A stretch of DNA of 13,550 bases. It comes from SUP05 sp964577715. Lineage in GTDB: Bacteria; Pseudomonadota; Gammaproteobacteria; PS1; Pseudothioglobaceae. This document shows positions 1 to 7,586 of the stretch, in pieces. The position numbers and the translations under genes were made by a program. Position 1 is the first letter of the stretch; every line of letters begins with the position of its first letter. The stretch covers positions 1-13,550 of the forward strand of contig CAZOAA010000038.1 of assembly GCA_964577715.1 (NCBI GenBank), given 5' to 3'. The notes below the pieces were generated by a model that was given only the letters and a program-made list of their open reading frames with translations, was not told where the DNA came from and did not search any database.

Positions 1-1217
1 AGCTCGCCCAAAGTTTCTAACTCGCCAAATTGTGCTGCATCATTGGCATCTGCAATTGATCCTGGACGCAAACCATCACCGAGAGAAAAAGTAATGTCAT
101 ATTGTTTCATGATTTCACAAATTTCTTCAAAATGGGTATAAATAAAACTTTCTGTATGGTGTGCTAAACACCACTTGGCCATGATTGAACCACCACGAGA
201 GACAATCCCTGTTGTGCGATCAATAGTTAGTGGTACATGTTGTAGGCGCACACCGGCATGAATGGTGAAATAATCAACTCCTTGTTCAGCCTGCTCAATC
301 AGCGTATCTCTAAATACTTCCCAGTTTAAATCCTCGGCAATACCATTAACCTTTTCCAGTGCTTGATAAATAGGAACTGTGCCAATTGGCACTGGAGAGT
401 TGCGAATAATCCACTCACGAGTTTCGTGAATATTTTTACCTGTTGAGAGGTCCATGATAGTATCGGCACCCCAACGAATACCCCATACCATTTTGTCTAC
501 TTCTTCTTCAATACTTGAGCCTAGTGCCGAGTTGCCAATATTGCCATTAATTTTCACCATGAAATTACGACCAATAATCATCGGCTCAGTTTCTGGATGA
601 TTAATGTTGCAAGGGATAACTGCACGACCACGCGCCACTTCATCACGAACAAATTCAGGGGTAATAACTTCAGGGATTGACGCACCAAAACTTTCGCCCT
701 TGTGCTGACCAATTTGATCTTTATATTCTTGCCACTTACAATTTTCACGAATGGCAATGTATTCCATTTCAGGGGTGATAATGCCTTTTTTAGCATAATG
801 CATTTGTGATACGTTTTTGCCTTCTTTAGCGCGACGTGGCGTTTGTAAGTGCTCAAATCTTAATGCATCTAACTCAGTATCTTCTAGGCGCTCATTAGAA
901 AAAGTCGAGCTTAAATTTTCCAATACTTCAGTATCGCTACGCTCTTCAATCCAAGCAGATCTCACATTGTCTAAGCCTTTACGAAGATCGATTGAAACCG
1001 TAGGATCGGTATAAACACCTGAAGTGTCATACACATGAATCGGGTCATTTTTCTCAGCTAACTCACCTATGGTATCTGTTAGTTTGATCTCGCGCATAGG
1101 CACTTGAATATCAGTACGTGAGCCTTCGACATAGATCTTTTTAGAATTTGGAAAAGGCTGAATAAAAGCCTTGTTCACATTTGACATCTTGTTTAACGTT
1201 TTACTTGCTGTGCTCAT
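1..1217 (-). CDS. thiC: Phosphomethylpyrimidine synthase ThiC (partial, N-terminal 405 residues)
   Basis: ThiC is the radical-SAM enzyme that rearranges aminoimidazole ribotide into the HMP phosphate of thiamine. The reverse strand reads openly from ATG at 1217 to the window edge. Family blocks appear in order: PFPNSKKIYV (21-30), VPMREIKL (39-46), RGRAVIPCNINHPE (196-209), NFMVKINGNIGNSA (218-231), DLSTGKNIHETREW (256-269), NSPVPIGTVPIYQALEK (273-289), FTIHAGV (317-323), and the SRGGSIMAKWC to LGDGLRPGS stretch (340-387). Full ThiC is about 600 residues or more, so the C-terminal Cys motif that holds the 4Fe-4S cluster lies outside the window and cannot be checked. Start chosen: the first Met, with a weak AAAGAA about ten bases upstream. 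A second Met at residue 11 is possible. It is divergent from hemB across 42 bp, so there is no room for the usual TPP riboswitch. A weak promoter (TTAAAA, 17 bp, TTTTAT) would overlap the hemB start. Confidence 0.97.
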   Translation of the reverse strand, partial: MSTASKTLNKMSNVNKAFIQPFPNSKKIYVEGSRTDIQVPMREIKLTDTIGELAEKNDPIHVYDTSGVYTDPTVSIDLRKGLDNVRSAWIEERSDTEVLENLSSTFSNERLEDTELDALRFEHLQTPRRAKEGKNVSQMHYAKKGIITPEMEYIAIRENCKWQEYKDQIGQHKGESFGASIPEVITPEFVRDEVARGRAVIPCNINHPETEPMIIGRNFMVKINGNIGNSALGSSIEEEVDKMVWGIRWGADTIMDLSTGKNIHETREWIIRNSPVPIGTVPIYQALEKVNGIAEDLNWEVFRDTLIEQAEQGVDYFTIHAGVRLQHVPLTIDRTTGIVSRGGSIMAKWCLAHHTESFIYTHFEEICEIMKQYDITFSLGDGLRPGSIADANDAAQFGELETLGE

Positions 1218-1228
1218 TGTTGTATAAT
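1200..1228 (+). promoter_or_regulatory. Candidate sigma-70 promoter of hemB
   Basis: A perfect -10 TATAAT lies at 1223-1228, with a weak -35 TTTACT at 1200-1205 and a 17-bp spacer. The -35 lies inside the first codons of the divergent thiC gene. The transcript would begin near 1235, giving a leader of about 25 bases before the hemB ATG. Inferred from sequence only. Confidence 0.5.
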
Positions 1229-1259
1229 TCTTTGAAATAACAGATAAAATAAATTTAAG

Positions 1260-2255
1260 ATGACAATTTTAACCCATAGACCACGTCGTATGAGAAAACA
1301 CGCATATACCCGTGAATTAATGCGTGAAAACACCCTAACAACAGACGATCTTATTTTTCCAATCTTTATACTAGAAGGCGAAAATAAACGTGAAAGCATT
1401 GATTCTATGCCAGATATTGAGCGTTTAAGCATTGATCAATTATTGCTCGAAGCAAAAGAATTATCTGAGCTTGGTATACGCGCTGTGGCTTTATTTCCTG
1501 TTGTGCCAGATAATAAAAAATCTTTGGATGCACAAGAAGCCTTTAATGATGATGGCTTAGCGCAACGTGCTGTGCGAGCACTTAAAGCCAATCAACCTGA
1601 TCTCGCTGTCATTACTGATGTGGCACTTGATCCATTTACCACACATGGTCAGGACGGCTTAATTGACGACAATGGCTATGTTTTAAATGACGAAACTGTT
1701 GAGGTGTTAGTCAAACAAGCACTCTCGCATGCCAAAGCAGGTGCTGATATTGTCGCGCCTTCTGATATGATGGATGGACGCATTGGTGCAATCAGAGAGG
1801 CACTCGAAGCTCATCAATTCATTTATACCAATATTTTGGCCTATTCGGCCAAATATGCCTCTCACTACTATGGCCCATTTCGTGATGCGGTCGGCTCGGC
1901 TAAAAACCTTGGTAAATCTAGTAAAGAAACCTATCAAATGGACCCTGCCAATGCTAATGAAGCAATCCGAGAAGTTGGACTTGATATTGATGAAGGCGCT
2001 GATATGGTAATGATTAAACCTGGGCTGCCTTATTTGGACATTGTCCACCAAATCAAACAAACGTTTGGTATGCCAACATTTGCCTACCATGTAAGCGGAG
2101 AATATGCCATGATTAAGGCTGCCAGTCAAAATGGCTGGCTTAACGAACGCCCTGTTGTATTAGAAACACTTTTATCTTTCAAACGCGCTGGCGCTGATGC
2201 TGTTTTAACTTATTATGCAAAACAAGTTGCTATTTGGCTGAATCAATCTTCATAA
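1260..2255 (+). CDS. hemB: Delta-aminolevulinic acid dehydratase (porphobilinogen synthase)
   Basis: Condenses two 5-aminolevulinate molecules to porphobilinogen, an early cytosolic step of haem and sirohaem synthesis. The protein is 331 residues, normal for the family. The two Schiff-base lysines are visible: K198 in YSAKYAS and K253 in MIKPGLPYLD. The metal segment reads TDVALDPFTTHGQDG (119-133). The three zinc-binding cysteines of the E. coli enzyme are replaced by A122, D124 and D132, as in the Pseudomonas aeruginosa type. It should therefore not carry the catalytic zinc and probably uses magnesium; this is family knowledge applied to visible residues. The N-terminal arm MTILTHRPRRMRK fits the octamer-forming family. 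ATG at 1260 is the only sensible start, although the ribosome binding site (TTTAAGA) is poor. It is transcribed away from thiC. No GC-rich terminator follows, only an AT-only dyad at 2257-2272. Confidence 0.97.
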   Translation: MTILTHRPRRMRKHAYTRELMRENTLTTDDLIFPIFILEGENKRESIDSMPDIERLSIDQLLLEAKELSELGIRAVALFPVVPDNKKSLDAQEAFNDDGLAQRAVRALKANQPDLAVITDVALDPFTTHGQDGLIDDNGYVLNDETVEVLVKQALSHAKAGADIVAPSDMMDGRIGAIREALEAHQFIYTNILAYSAKYASHYYGPFRDAVGSAKNLGKSSKETYQMDPANANEAIREVGLDIDEGADMVMIKPGLPYLDIVHQIKQTFGMPTFAYHVSGEYAMIKAASQNGWLNERPVVLETLLSFKRAGADAVLTYYAKQVAIWLNQSS

Positions 2256-2277
2256 TTTATATTAAAATATAATAATA

Positions 2278-2308
2278 TTCTTATATAGTTGTTAAAATAG
2301 TGTATAAT
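2278..2308 (+). promoter_or_regulatory. Candidate promoter of the coiled-coil protein gene
   Basis: A perfect -10 TATAAT lies at 2303-2308 in the very AT-rich hemB 3' gap. The best -35 is TTCTTA at 2278-2283 with a long 19-bp spacer, so that half is weak. A start near 2315 would give a leader of about 28 bases containing three tandem ACTA units and the AAGAGA ribosome binding site. This suggests the gene is transcribed separately from hemB. Confidence 0.4.
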
Positions 2309-2342
2309 ACTCCCTTAATTACTAACTAACTAAGAGATAATT

Positions 2343-3071
2343 ATGGAGAATAAATCACTATTTGCTGCCATCACTCTAGCAATCGCCTTAATTGCAACTT
2401 ACTTTTTCTACAATTCAAAAGTATCTGAATTGACTCAAGAGATTGACAACATTACCACTGAATACAATGAAAAAATCGCTACTATCTCGCCAACATCTAT
2501 TACACAAAAAACACCTTCTTCGAAAGATTTGAGTCAATTAGAAAGCCTAAATACTCAACTAATCCAAACACGCTCAAACTTGGAAAAAACACGTAAGGAG
2601 CTTTCTATTGCAAAAAGTAAAGCCAGTGTTTTATCAAGTGAGATTAAGCAAATAAAAGATGTTAGAGCTGAGGTAAAAAGTTTGCAAGATTCTTTAAAAT
2701 CTACCAAACAGCAATTGCATTTATCGGATGAAAAACTTAACTATTTACAAGGTGTTTTTCAAGGTCAAAATACAGAGCAAGTAGCCAACAATCTTGCCCG
2801 TATTGCTACTCTTAAAGAAACATCAACTGGGATAGCGGTTACCGGCTTAGTGGTTCCAGCTATTGGTGCAGCGACTTTAGTCTCATACACCGTTGAAGAA
2901 ATCAATAATTACTGTGCAAATATTAAAAATACAATGGCACTTGAAAAGAAAGTTTTTGGCAAAATTGTATCTTTAGATGACAACTTACAACAAGACTACC
3001 ATCAGCAGTGCGTTGTCAGCTTAAAAGATAAAGTTAAAAAAGGTTTGAAAAAACTTCAAGCTAAGCAATAA
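2343..3071 (+). CDS. Membrane-anchored coiled-coil protein of unknown function
   Basis: I do not recognise this 242-residue protein. Residues 6-23 form a single hydrophobic helix preceded by a short charged N-terminus, which suggests an inner-membrane anchor rather than a cleaved signal peptide. A low-complexity Ser/Thr/Lys stretch follows. Residues about 62-137 have heptad-like spacing of Leu/Ile with many Lys, Glu and Gln, a probable coiled coil. Residues 163-184 form a Gly/Ala/Val-rich hydrophobic segment (GIAVTGLVVPAIGAATLVSY) that could be a second membrane helix or a packed hairpin. Two cysteines, C191 and C223, flank the last helical region and could pair if exported. The C-terminus is Lys-rich (KDKVKKGLKKLQAKQ). 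AAGAGA seven bases before the ATG supports this start. It stands alone between hemB and the convergent acs, with only 3 bp between the stop codons. The reading frame looks real; the function is open. Confidence 0.8.
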   Translation: MENKSLFAAITLAIALIATYFFYNSKVSELTQEIDNITTEYNEKIATISPTSITQKTPSSKDLSQLESLNTQLIQTRSNLEKTRKELSIAKSKASVLSSEIKQIKDVRAEVKSLQDSLKSTKQQLHLSDEKLNYLQGVFQGQNTEQVANNLARIATLKETSTGIAVTGLVVPAIGAATLVSYTVEEINNYCANIKNTMALEKKVFGKIVSLDDNLQQDYHQQCVVSLKDKVKKGLKKLQAKQ

Positions 3072-3074
3072 AAC

Positions 3075-4988
3075 TTAAGCAATTCGATTTGCAATCAAAT
3101 CCTTAACAACTTCAGGTTCTGCTAACGTGGATGTATCACCCAGGTTAGCATAATCATCTTCAGCAATCTTTCTTAGTATTCGGCGCATGATCTTACCACT
3201 GCGTGTCTTTGGCAAGCCTGGCGCAAACTGTATCTTGTCAACCGTTGCAATAGGCCCGATTTCACTACGAACTAATTTGACCAACTCTGCTTTTAAAGTA
3301 TCGCTTGGCTCAACACCACTCATCAAAGACACATAAGCATAAATACCTTGACCTTTAATATCGTGAGGATAGCCCACAACTGCAGATTCAGAAACACTTT
3401 CATGTAATACCAATGCTGACTCAATCTCTGCAGTGCCAAGTCTGTGACCAGAAATATTTAAAACATCATCAACACGGCCGGTAATCCAATAGTAACCATC
3501 AGCATCACGTTTGACACCGTCACCAGCAAAGTACTTGCCTGGAAATGTTGAAAAGTAAGCCTCCATAAAACGCTCATGATTGTTGTAAAGTGTGCGCATT
3601 TGCCCTGGCCAAGACCTTGCCAATACCAAAATACCCTCTGCCTCACCTTCTAAAATATCGCCTTTTTCATTAACGACTTGTGGCTCAATACCAAAGAATG
3701 GCTTACTTGCCGAGCCTGGCTTTAAAGCAGTTGCATACGGCAGTGGCGTAATCATATGACCGCCTGTTTCAGTTTGCCACCAAGTGTCGACAATTGGGCA
3801 ACGCTCTTGCCCTACCACATGGTAATACCATTCCCAAGCTTCAGGGTTAATTGGCTCACCTACTGTCCCCAAGATCTTTAAACTGTCTCTAGAAGTTTGA
3901 TTGACAAACTCATCACCAGCACCCATCAAAGCGCGAATCGCAGTTGGTGCTGTATAAAATGTATTTACCTGGTGTTTATCAATCACCTGCCAAAAACGTG
4001 ACGCATCAGGATAAGTTGGCACTCCTTCAAACATTAAAGTTGTTGCACCATTTGCTAGTGGTCCATAGACAATATATGAGTGCCCGGTCACCCAACCAAC
4101 ATCAGCCGTACACCAATAAACGTCGCCCTCTTGATAGTCAAATGTATATTTATGTGTCATCGCTGCGTAAAGCAAATAACCGCCAGAGGTATGCAACACA
4201 CCTTTTGGTTTACCCGTTGAACCAGATGTATAAAGAATAAACAATGGCGTTTCTGCATCAAACGACTCACAAGGGCATTCGCTCGGTACGTCGCTGACTA
4301 AATCATGATACCAAATATCTCGAGAAGACCAATCAATCTCACCTTTTGTGCGCTCAACTACCACAACATTATTAACACAATCACAATCTTTAATTGCAAT
4401 ATCAACATTAGCTTTAAGTGCAGTCGCTCTACCACCACGCACCCCTTCATCTGCAGTTATCACAACTTTACACTCAGAATCTAGAATTCGATCTTTGAGT
4501 GCCTCGGGCGAAAATCCACCAAAGACAACCGAATGAATAGCGCCAATACGTGCACAGGCTAACATTGCATAACTTGCCTCAAGAATCATCGGCATATAAA
4601 TACAAACACGATCACCTTTTGTAACGCCTAATTTTTTTAGGCCATTGGCTAATTTAGAAACTTCGTCATGCAGTTGTTGATAAGTAATTTTTTGACTATC
4701 ATTAGGGTTGTCCCCTTCCCAGATAATCGCTGTTTGTTTTGCGCGCTCTGGCAAATGTCGATCAATACAGTTATAAGCAATGTTTAACTCGCCACCTTTA
4801 AACCATTCAATTTGTCCATCACGATAGTCGACATTAGAAACTTGATCCCAACCTTTATCCCAATGCAGAAACTCATTGGCTTGCTTAGCCCAAAATCCTT
4901 CTGAATCTGCAATAGATTCGGCATACATGGATTGGTACTGTTGCTCGTCAATGAGAGGCTTTCTGTTAGTTTGAATAATTGGATACAT
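3075..4988 (-). CDS. acs: Acetyl-CoA synthetase (AMP-forming)
   Basis: Activates acetate with ATP and CoA to acetyl-CoA through acetyl-AMP, in the cytosol. The 637 residues match the full-length family (E. coli about 652). ANL-superfamily motifs occur in order: P-loop YTSGSTGKPKG (253-263), WWQTETGG (403-410), hinge region GRVDDVLNISGHR (504-516), and PKTRSGKIMRR (593-603). K599 is the catalytic lysine that Pat-type acetyltransferases modify and sirtuin/CobB deacetylases restore in homologues. W404 matches the tryptophan that limits the acyl pocket to acetate. The N-terminus (DEQQYQSMYAESI, GFWAKQA) is typical of Acs and supports ATG at 4988 although no good Shine-Dalgarno is seen. It is the last gene of the acetate block, 70 bp after the exonuclease-like gene, with its own predicted promoter overlapping a TTTCTAGAAA palindrome. 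It converges on the coiled-coil gene with no visible terminator between them. Confidence 0.97.
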   Translation of the reverse strand: MYPIIQTNRKPLIDEQQYQSMYAESIADSEGFWAKQANEFLHWDKGWDQVSNVDYRDGQIEWFKGGELNIAYNCIDRHLPERAKQTAIIWEGDNPNDSQKITYQQLHDEVSKLANGLKKLGVTKGDRVCIYMPMILEASYAMLACARIGAIHSVVFGGFSPEALKDRILDSECKVVITADEGVRGGRATALKANVDIAIKDCDCVNNVVVVERTKGEIDWSSRDIWYHDLVSDVPSECPCESFDAETPLFILYTSGSTGKPKGVLHTSGGYLLYAAMTHKYTFDYQEGDVYWCTADVGWVTGHSYIVYGPLANGATTLMFEGVPTYPDASRFWQVIDKHQVNTFYTAPTAIRALMGAGDEFVNQTSRDSLKILGTVGEPINPEAWEWYYHVVGQERCPIVDTWWQTETGGHMITPLPYATALKPGSASKPFFGIEPQVVNEKGDILEGEAEGILVLARSWPGQMRTLYNNHERFMEAYFSTFPGKYFAGDGVKRDADGYYWITGRVDDVLNISGHRLGTAEIESALVLHESVSESAVVGYPHDIKGQGIYAYVSLMSGVEPSDTLKAELVKLVRSEIGPIATVDKIQFAPGLPKTRSGKIMRRILRKIAEDDYANLGDTSTLAEPEVVKDLIANRIA

Positions 4989-5019
4989 AAGGCAAAAATA
5001 ATGTGAATAAAATGATTAG

Positions 5020-5048
5020 ATAATACCTAAAAACTACCTTTCTAGAAA
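5020..5048 (-). promoter_or_regulatory. Candidate acs promoter
   Basis: On the minus strand, -35 TTTCTA (5048-5043), a 17-bp spacer and -10 TATTAT (5025-5020) place the start near 5013, about 25 bases before the acs ATG. The -35 hexamer is part of the palindrome at 5038-5049, so a protein bound there would compete with RNA polymerase. Inferred from sequence. Confidence 0.45.
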
Positions 5049-5049
5049 G
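5038..5049. promoter_or_regulatory. Palindromic operator candidate upstream of acs
   Basis: CTTTCTAGAAAG is a perfect 12-bp palindrome in the acs upstream gap, overlapping the predicted -35. The same core, TTTCTAGAAA, recurs at 10296-10305 in front of the DUF4212-symporter pair, with a degenerate second copy beside it. I found no other full copy in the intergenic DNA of the window. The symmetry fits a dimeric winged-helix regulator, and the MarR-family protein at 10350-10838 is the natural candidate. The binding protein is inference. Confidence 0.55.
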
Positions 5050-5058
5050 CATTTTTCT

Positions 5059-5751
5059 CTAATTTAATTGCTTTAATCTAATGTTATCTTTATCGCCAAA
5101 ATGCTCAATTTGTGCCAAAAATAACTCAGCCGTTGAAATAGCGTCTTGCAAGGCATTGTGGGCTTTATATCGAGGCAAGTTATAACGATCTCGTAAGGCA
5201 TAAAGCCTTAAACTCTCTTGTTTGACATAAGAATGCGTATAGCGCACTTTGTTTTGTTCAATCCTGAGTGTATCGAGCATTTTCATGGGCAATGATTTAA
5301 TTTTATAAAACCGACCACATGCTTGATTAATAAAACTTTTTTCAATCAGATCAAAATGCACAATAACCACTCTGCCTGTCATTTCATGAAGTAATTGATC
5401 TAACGCTAAATCCAATCTAATACCAGATTTTAGCTCATTGTCAGTAATTTGATGAATACCAACATTTTCTTCGCTAAGCTGTTGTTTGGGATTGACCAAA
5501 ATATGGGTTGATGAGGCTGGCAGCAAATGCAAATCTTTTATCACCACATAGCCCAAGCTAATAATCTTATCTGTTTTTACATCTAGCCCTGTTGTTTCAA
5601 AATCCAGCACTAAAAACTCTAAATCTTTAATCAAACTATTTTCTGAAATTGACGTTTGAGACAAATACTGACTGATTGCATCCGAAGATTTCGCTTGTTG
5701 TAAGCATTGTTTGCGCTGATAATCAAAAATAAAATCTTTAATGATAGCCAT
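5059..5751 (-). CDS. DnaQ-like DEDDh 3'-5' exonuclease-family protein of the acetate cluster
   Basis: A 230-residue RNase T/DnaQ-fold protein. An N-terminal helical extension (1-45) precedes the exonuclease domain. Exo I is DFETTG (D50, E52) and Exo III is HNALQD (H198, D203). Aligned to the true DnaQ in this window (HNAPFDLGFL), Exo II reads HFDLIEKSFI (132-141), so the catalytic Asp position carries Glu (E137). It is therefore a divergent member and not the replicative epsilon subunit, which is encoded at 11330. Its ATG overlaps the stop of the DUF294 gene by one base (TAATG), implying translational coupling. Stop TAG at 5059, with the acs operator ten bases downstream. As I recall, similar exonuclease-like genes sit next to DUF294 proteins near acs/actP in other gammaproteobacteria. 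Substrate and role are unknown; processing of a nucleotide or RNA signal is a guess. Confidence 0.9.
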   Translation of the reverse strand: MAIIKDFIFDYQRKQCLQQAKSSDAISQYLSQTSISENSLIKDLEFLVLDFETTGLDVKTDKIISLGYVVIKDLHLLPASSTHILVNPKQQLSEENVGIHQITDNELKSGIRLDLALDQLLHEMTGRVVIVHFDLIEKSFINQACGRFYKIKSLPMKMLDTLRIEQNKVRYTHSYVKQESLRLYALRDRYNLPRYKAHNALQDAISTAELFLAQIEHFGDKDNIRLKQLN

Positions 5752-7586
5752 TACAATATGGCGGTTTGATATTGCGAGCTCATTGCAGATTGCAAATCAG
5801 AAACAATCATAAATGCATCTTTTAGGTGCTTTTGATCTAGCGAAGATATTTCTTTTGGCAAAACATAGTTATCTGCTGAAGCACCCATTTTTATTTGAGC
5901 CCTTTGGTGCTTAATACGAACAAAGTTAATAAATTTATACGCTTCGATTAAATCACTCGCCCCACTTTGACTCAAACCGCCCATCTCAATAAGCATTTGC
6001 AATCTATCTTGTGTATTAACCGGTCTAATCCCATGAGACAAAGCATAGACTCTGGCAACATCGATAATCGGCACAACGCCTTTTTTCTTTAAATCAAGTG
6101 CACTTTGATCAATGCCATTTTTATCTAAAATAAAATTTCTAAAAAAGCCTAATGGCGGTGTATAGTGCAAAGCATTAGCTGCCATATGTGATTGAAATAT
6201 GGTGTTTTTCATTGTTTTTCTTAAAACCCCTGAGAGTAATTCCTCAAGTAGCTCTGAATTCCCATGAATACATTTCAGATCAAAAAATATACTCGCATAC
6301 ATCAATGCTTTAGGTTTCGGTGCTTCAATCCAATTTTTAAAATAGGATTGCCAAATTGCTAGTGGTTGGCGCCACTTATCATTACTTGCCATCACCTTGC
6401 CTGGGCAATAAATATAACCACACGCATTAAGCCCATTGCTCACATAATCTGCTAATTGTACAAAATATTCACCATGCAGCGCTTGTTGATAATCATTTGA
6501 TAAAATAATTAAATTATCTTGATCAGAATGTGCAATTTGCTCAGACCTGGCAAGCGAACCAGCAACCACCCAAGCATACGAAACTGGCGGATCACCCAAT
6601 AACTCTTCTGCTTGTTTTAGTAATTGTTGATTAATAGCTCGCCCCACCGCGCTCACAGAATAAGCGATATCATGTTCATCTAGATTTGACTCATAGCTGT
6701 GTTGTAATAAAAACGGCACTTGTTTAGAAATTTTGACTAATTCGTCAACACTGTTAGATGCCAAAATTTCATTAATCAAGAAAACCACATTATGGCTTTG
6801 CTTTCGTAACAGATCTGCTGCAGTAACCATGCCGACAACTTGACTATTTTTAATAATCGGTAAGTGTCTAACATACGAATTAGCCATTAACAACATCGCC
6901 TCAATGCCACTTTTATAATGCTCAATCGTAATAGGGTTTTTGGTCATTACTTGATCAATTGATGATTTGGTGTCGAGACCAAGCGCTGCAACCTTAGTGC
7001 AAAAAGCTCGATCAGTAACAATACCACACAAACTATCATCTTGTGTAACCACCACCGAGGTTACGTTCTTGTCAGTCATAATTTTTGCTACTTTTTCAAT
7101 CGAAGTAGACTGATCTACCATCACTGCATCATTGGCACGTGACATTGATAAAACACTGTTGTCTAATAGGTTGTTTTGTTTGATGATTTTTTGTGCTTTG
7201 AGATTAGACTCTAGCTTTGCATCTTGAAAATAACTCTCAATCGCTGAATTATTAGCAAATAGCTTATTGAAGAAATTTTTATCAATACGATAATACAACG
7301 TATCTTCTTCGCAAGCATGCAAATAAATCCCTAGTTGTGCGTTATAACCAAACCATTGATGCTCTCCAATTAATGAAAACAATTTCTCATTATCATCTGT
7401 AATTGATATTGCACCTTTACGAATCAAATAAATGAAATTAGGTTTAAGCGTCAGTATATGCCCTTTACGACGATAACCAATTTGCGTATAAGTGATTAAT
7501 TGTTGGAGTTGTTGAGATTTCGCCTGACTTAATGGCAATGTTGATTTAAAAAAATCGATAATTTCTAAATCTTCAATCTCCATCAT
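5751..7586 (-). CDS. cNMP-binding-like / CBS / DUF294 nucleotidyltransferase-like protein
   Basis: A 611-residue cytosolic multidomain protein. Residues about 15-125 resemble a cyclic-nucleotide-binding beta roll (YLIRKGAISI, LIGEHQWFGY), but the phosphate-binding Arg/Ala-Thr signature is not visible, so cAMP binding is doubtful. Two CBS repeats follow (about 154-205 and 214-264; TSVVVTQDDSLCGIVTDR and HLPIIKNSQVVGMVTAADLL), a pair that usually binds adenine nucleotides. A DUF294/GlnD-type nucleotidyltransferase domain carries AGSLARSEQ ... SDQDNLII, with G343-S344 and metal-binding D355 and D357 apparently intact. The DUF294 C-terminal helical domain completes the protein. It starts at 7586, with a second Met directly after. 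Its ATG overlaps the previous stop by one base, and its own stop overlaps the exonuclease start in the same way. The domain order suggests a sensor that modifies a protein or nucleotide in response to energy state, but the target is unknown. Confidence 0.9.
   Translation of the reverse strand: MMEIEDLEIIDFFKSTLPLSQAKSQQLQQLITYTQIGYRRKGHILTLKPNFIYLIRKGAISITDDNEKLFSLIGEHQWFGYNAQLGIYLHACEEDTLYYRIDKNFFNKLFANNSAIESYFQDAKLESNLKAQKIIKQNNLLDNSVLSMSRANDAVMVDQSTSIEKVAKIMTDKNVTSVVVTQDDSLCGIVTDRAFCTKVAALGLDTKSSIDQVMTKNPITIEHYKSGIEAMLLMANSYVRHLPIIKNSQVVGMVTAADLLRKQSHNVVFLINEILASNSVDELVKISKQVPFLLQHSYESNLDEHDIAYSVSAVGRAINQQLLKQAEELLGDPPVSYAWVVAGSLARSEQIAHSDQDNLIILSNDYQQALHGEYFVQLADYVSNGLNACGYIYCPGKVMASNDKWRQPLAIWQSYFKNWIEAPKPKALMYASIFFDLKCIHGNSELLEELLSGVLRKTMKNTIFQSHMAANALHYTPPLGFFRNFILDKNGIDQSALDLKKKGVVPIIDVARVYALSHGIRPVNTQDRLQMLIEMGGLSQSGASDLIEAYKFINFVRIKHQRAQIKMGASADNYVLPKEISSLDQKHLKDAFMIVSDLQSAMSSQYQTAIL

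Noticed and set aside
817..1014. Open frame on the plus strand opposite thiC
   Set aside because: It is antisense to a strongly conserved part of thiC and has no recognisable protein features; the other short opposite-strand frames in hemB, acs, the symporter and ubiD are similar shadows.
2257..2272. AT-only dyad TTATATT/AATATAA after hemB as a terminator
   Set aside because: There is no G+C in the stem, the loop is two bases, and such dyads are expected by chance in sequence this AT-rich.
4475..4487. GAATCTAGAATTC inside acs as another operator
   Set aside because: It is within coding sequence, lacks the TTTCTAGAAA core and is explained by the codons of a well-conserved protein.
5038..5049. 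Palindrome read as a terminator of the exonuclease-like gene
   Set aside because: As a hairpin it would have only a four-base-pair AT-rich stem and no adjacent U tract; the matching copy before the symporter operon supports an operator.
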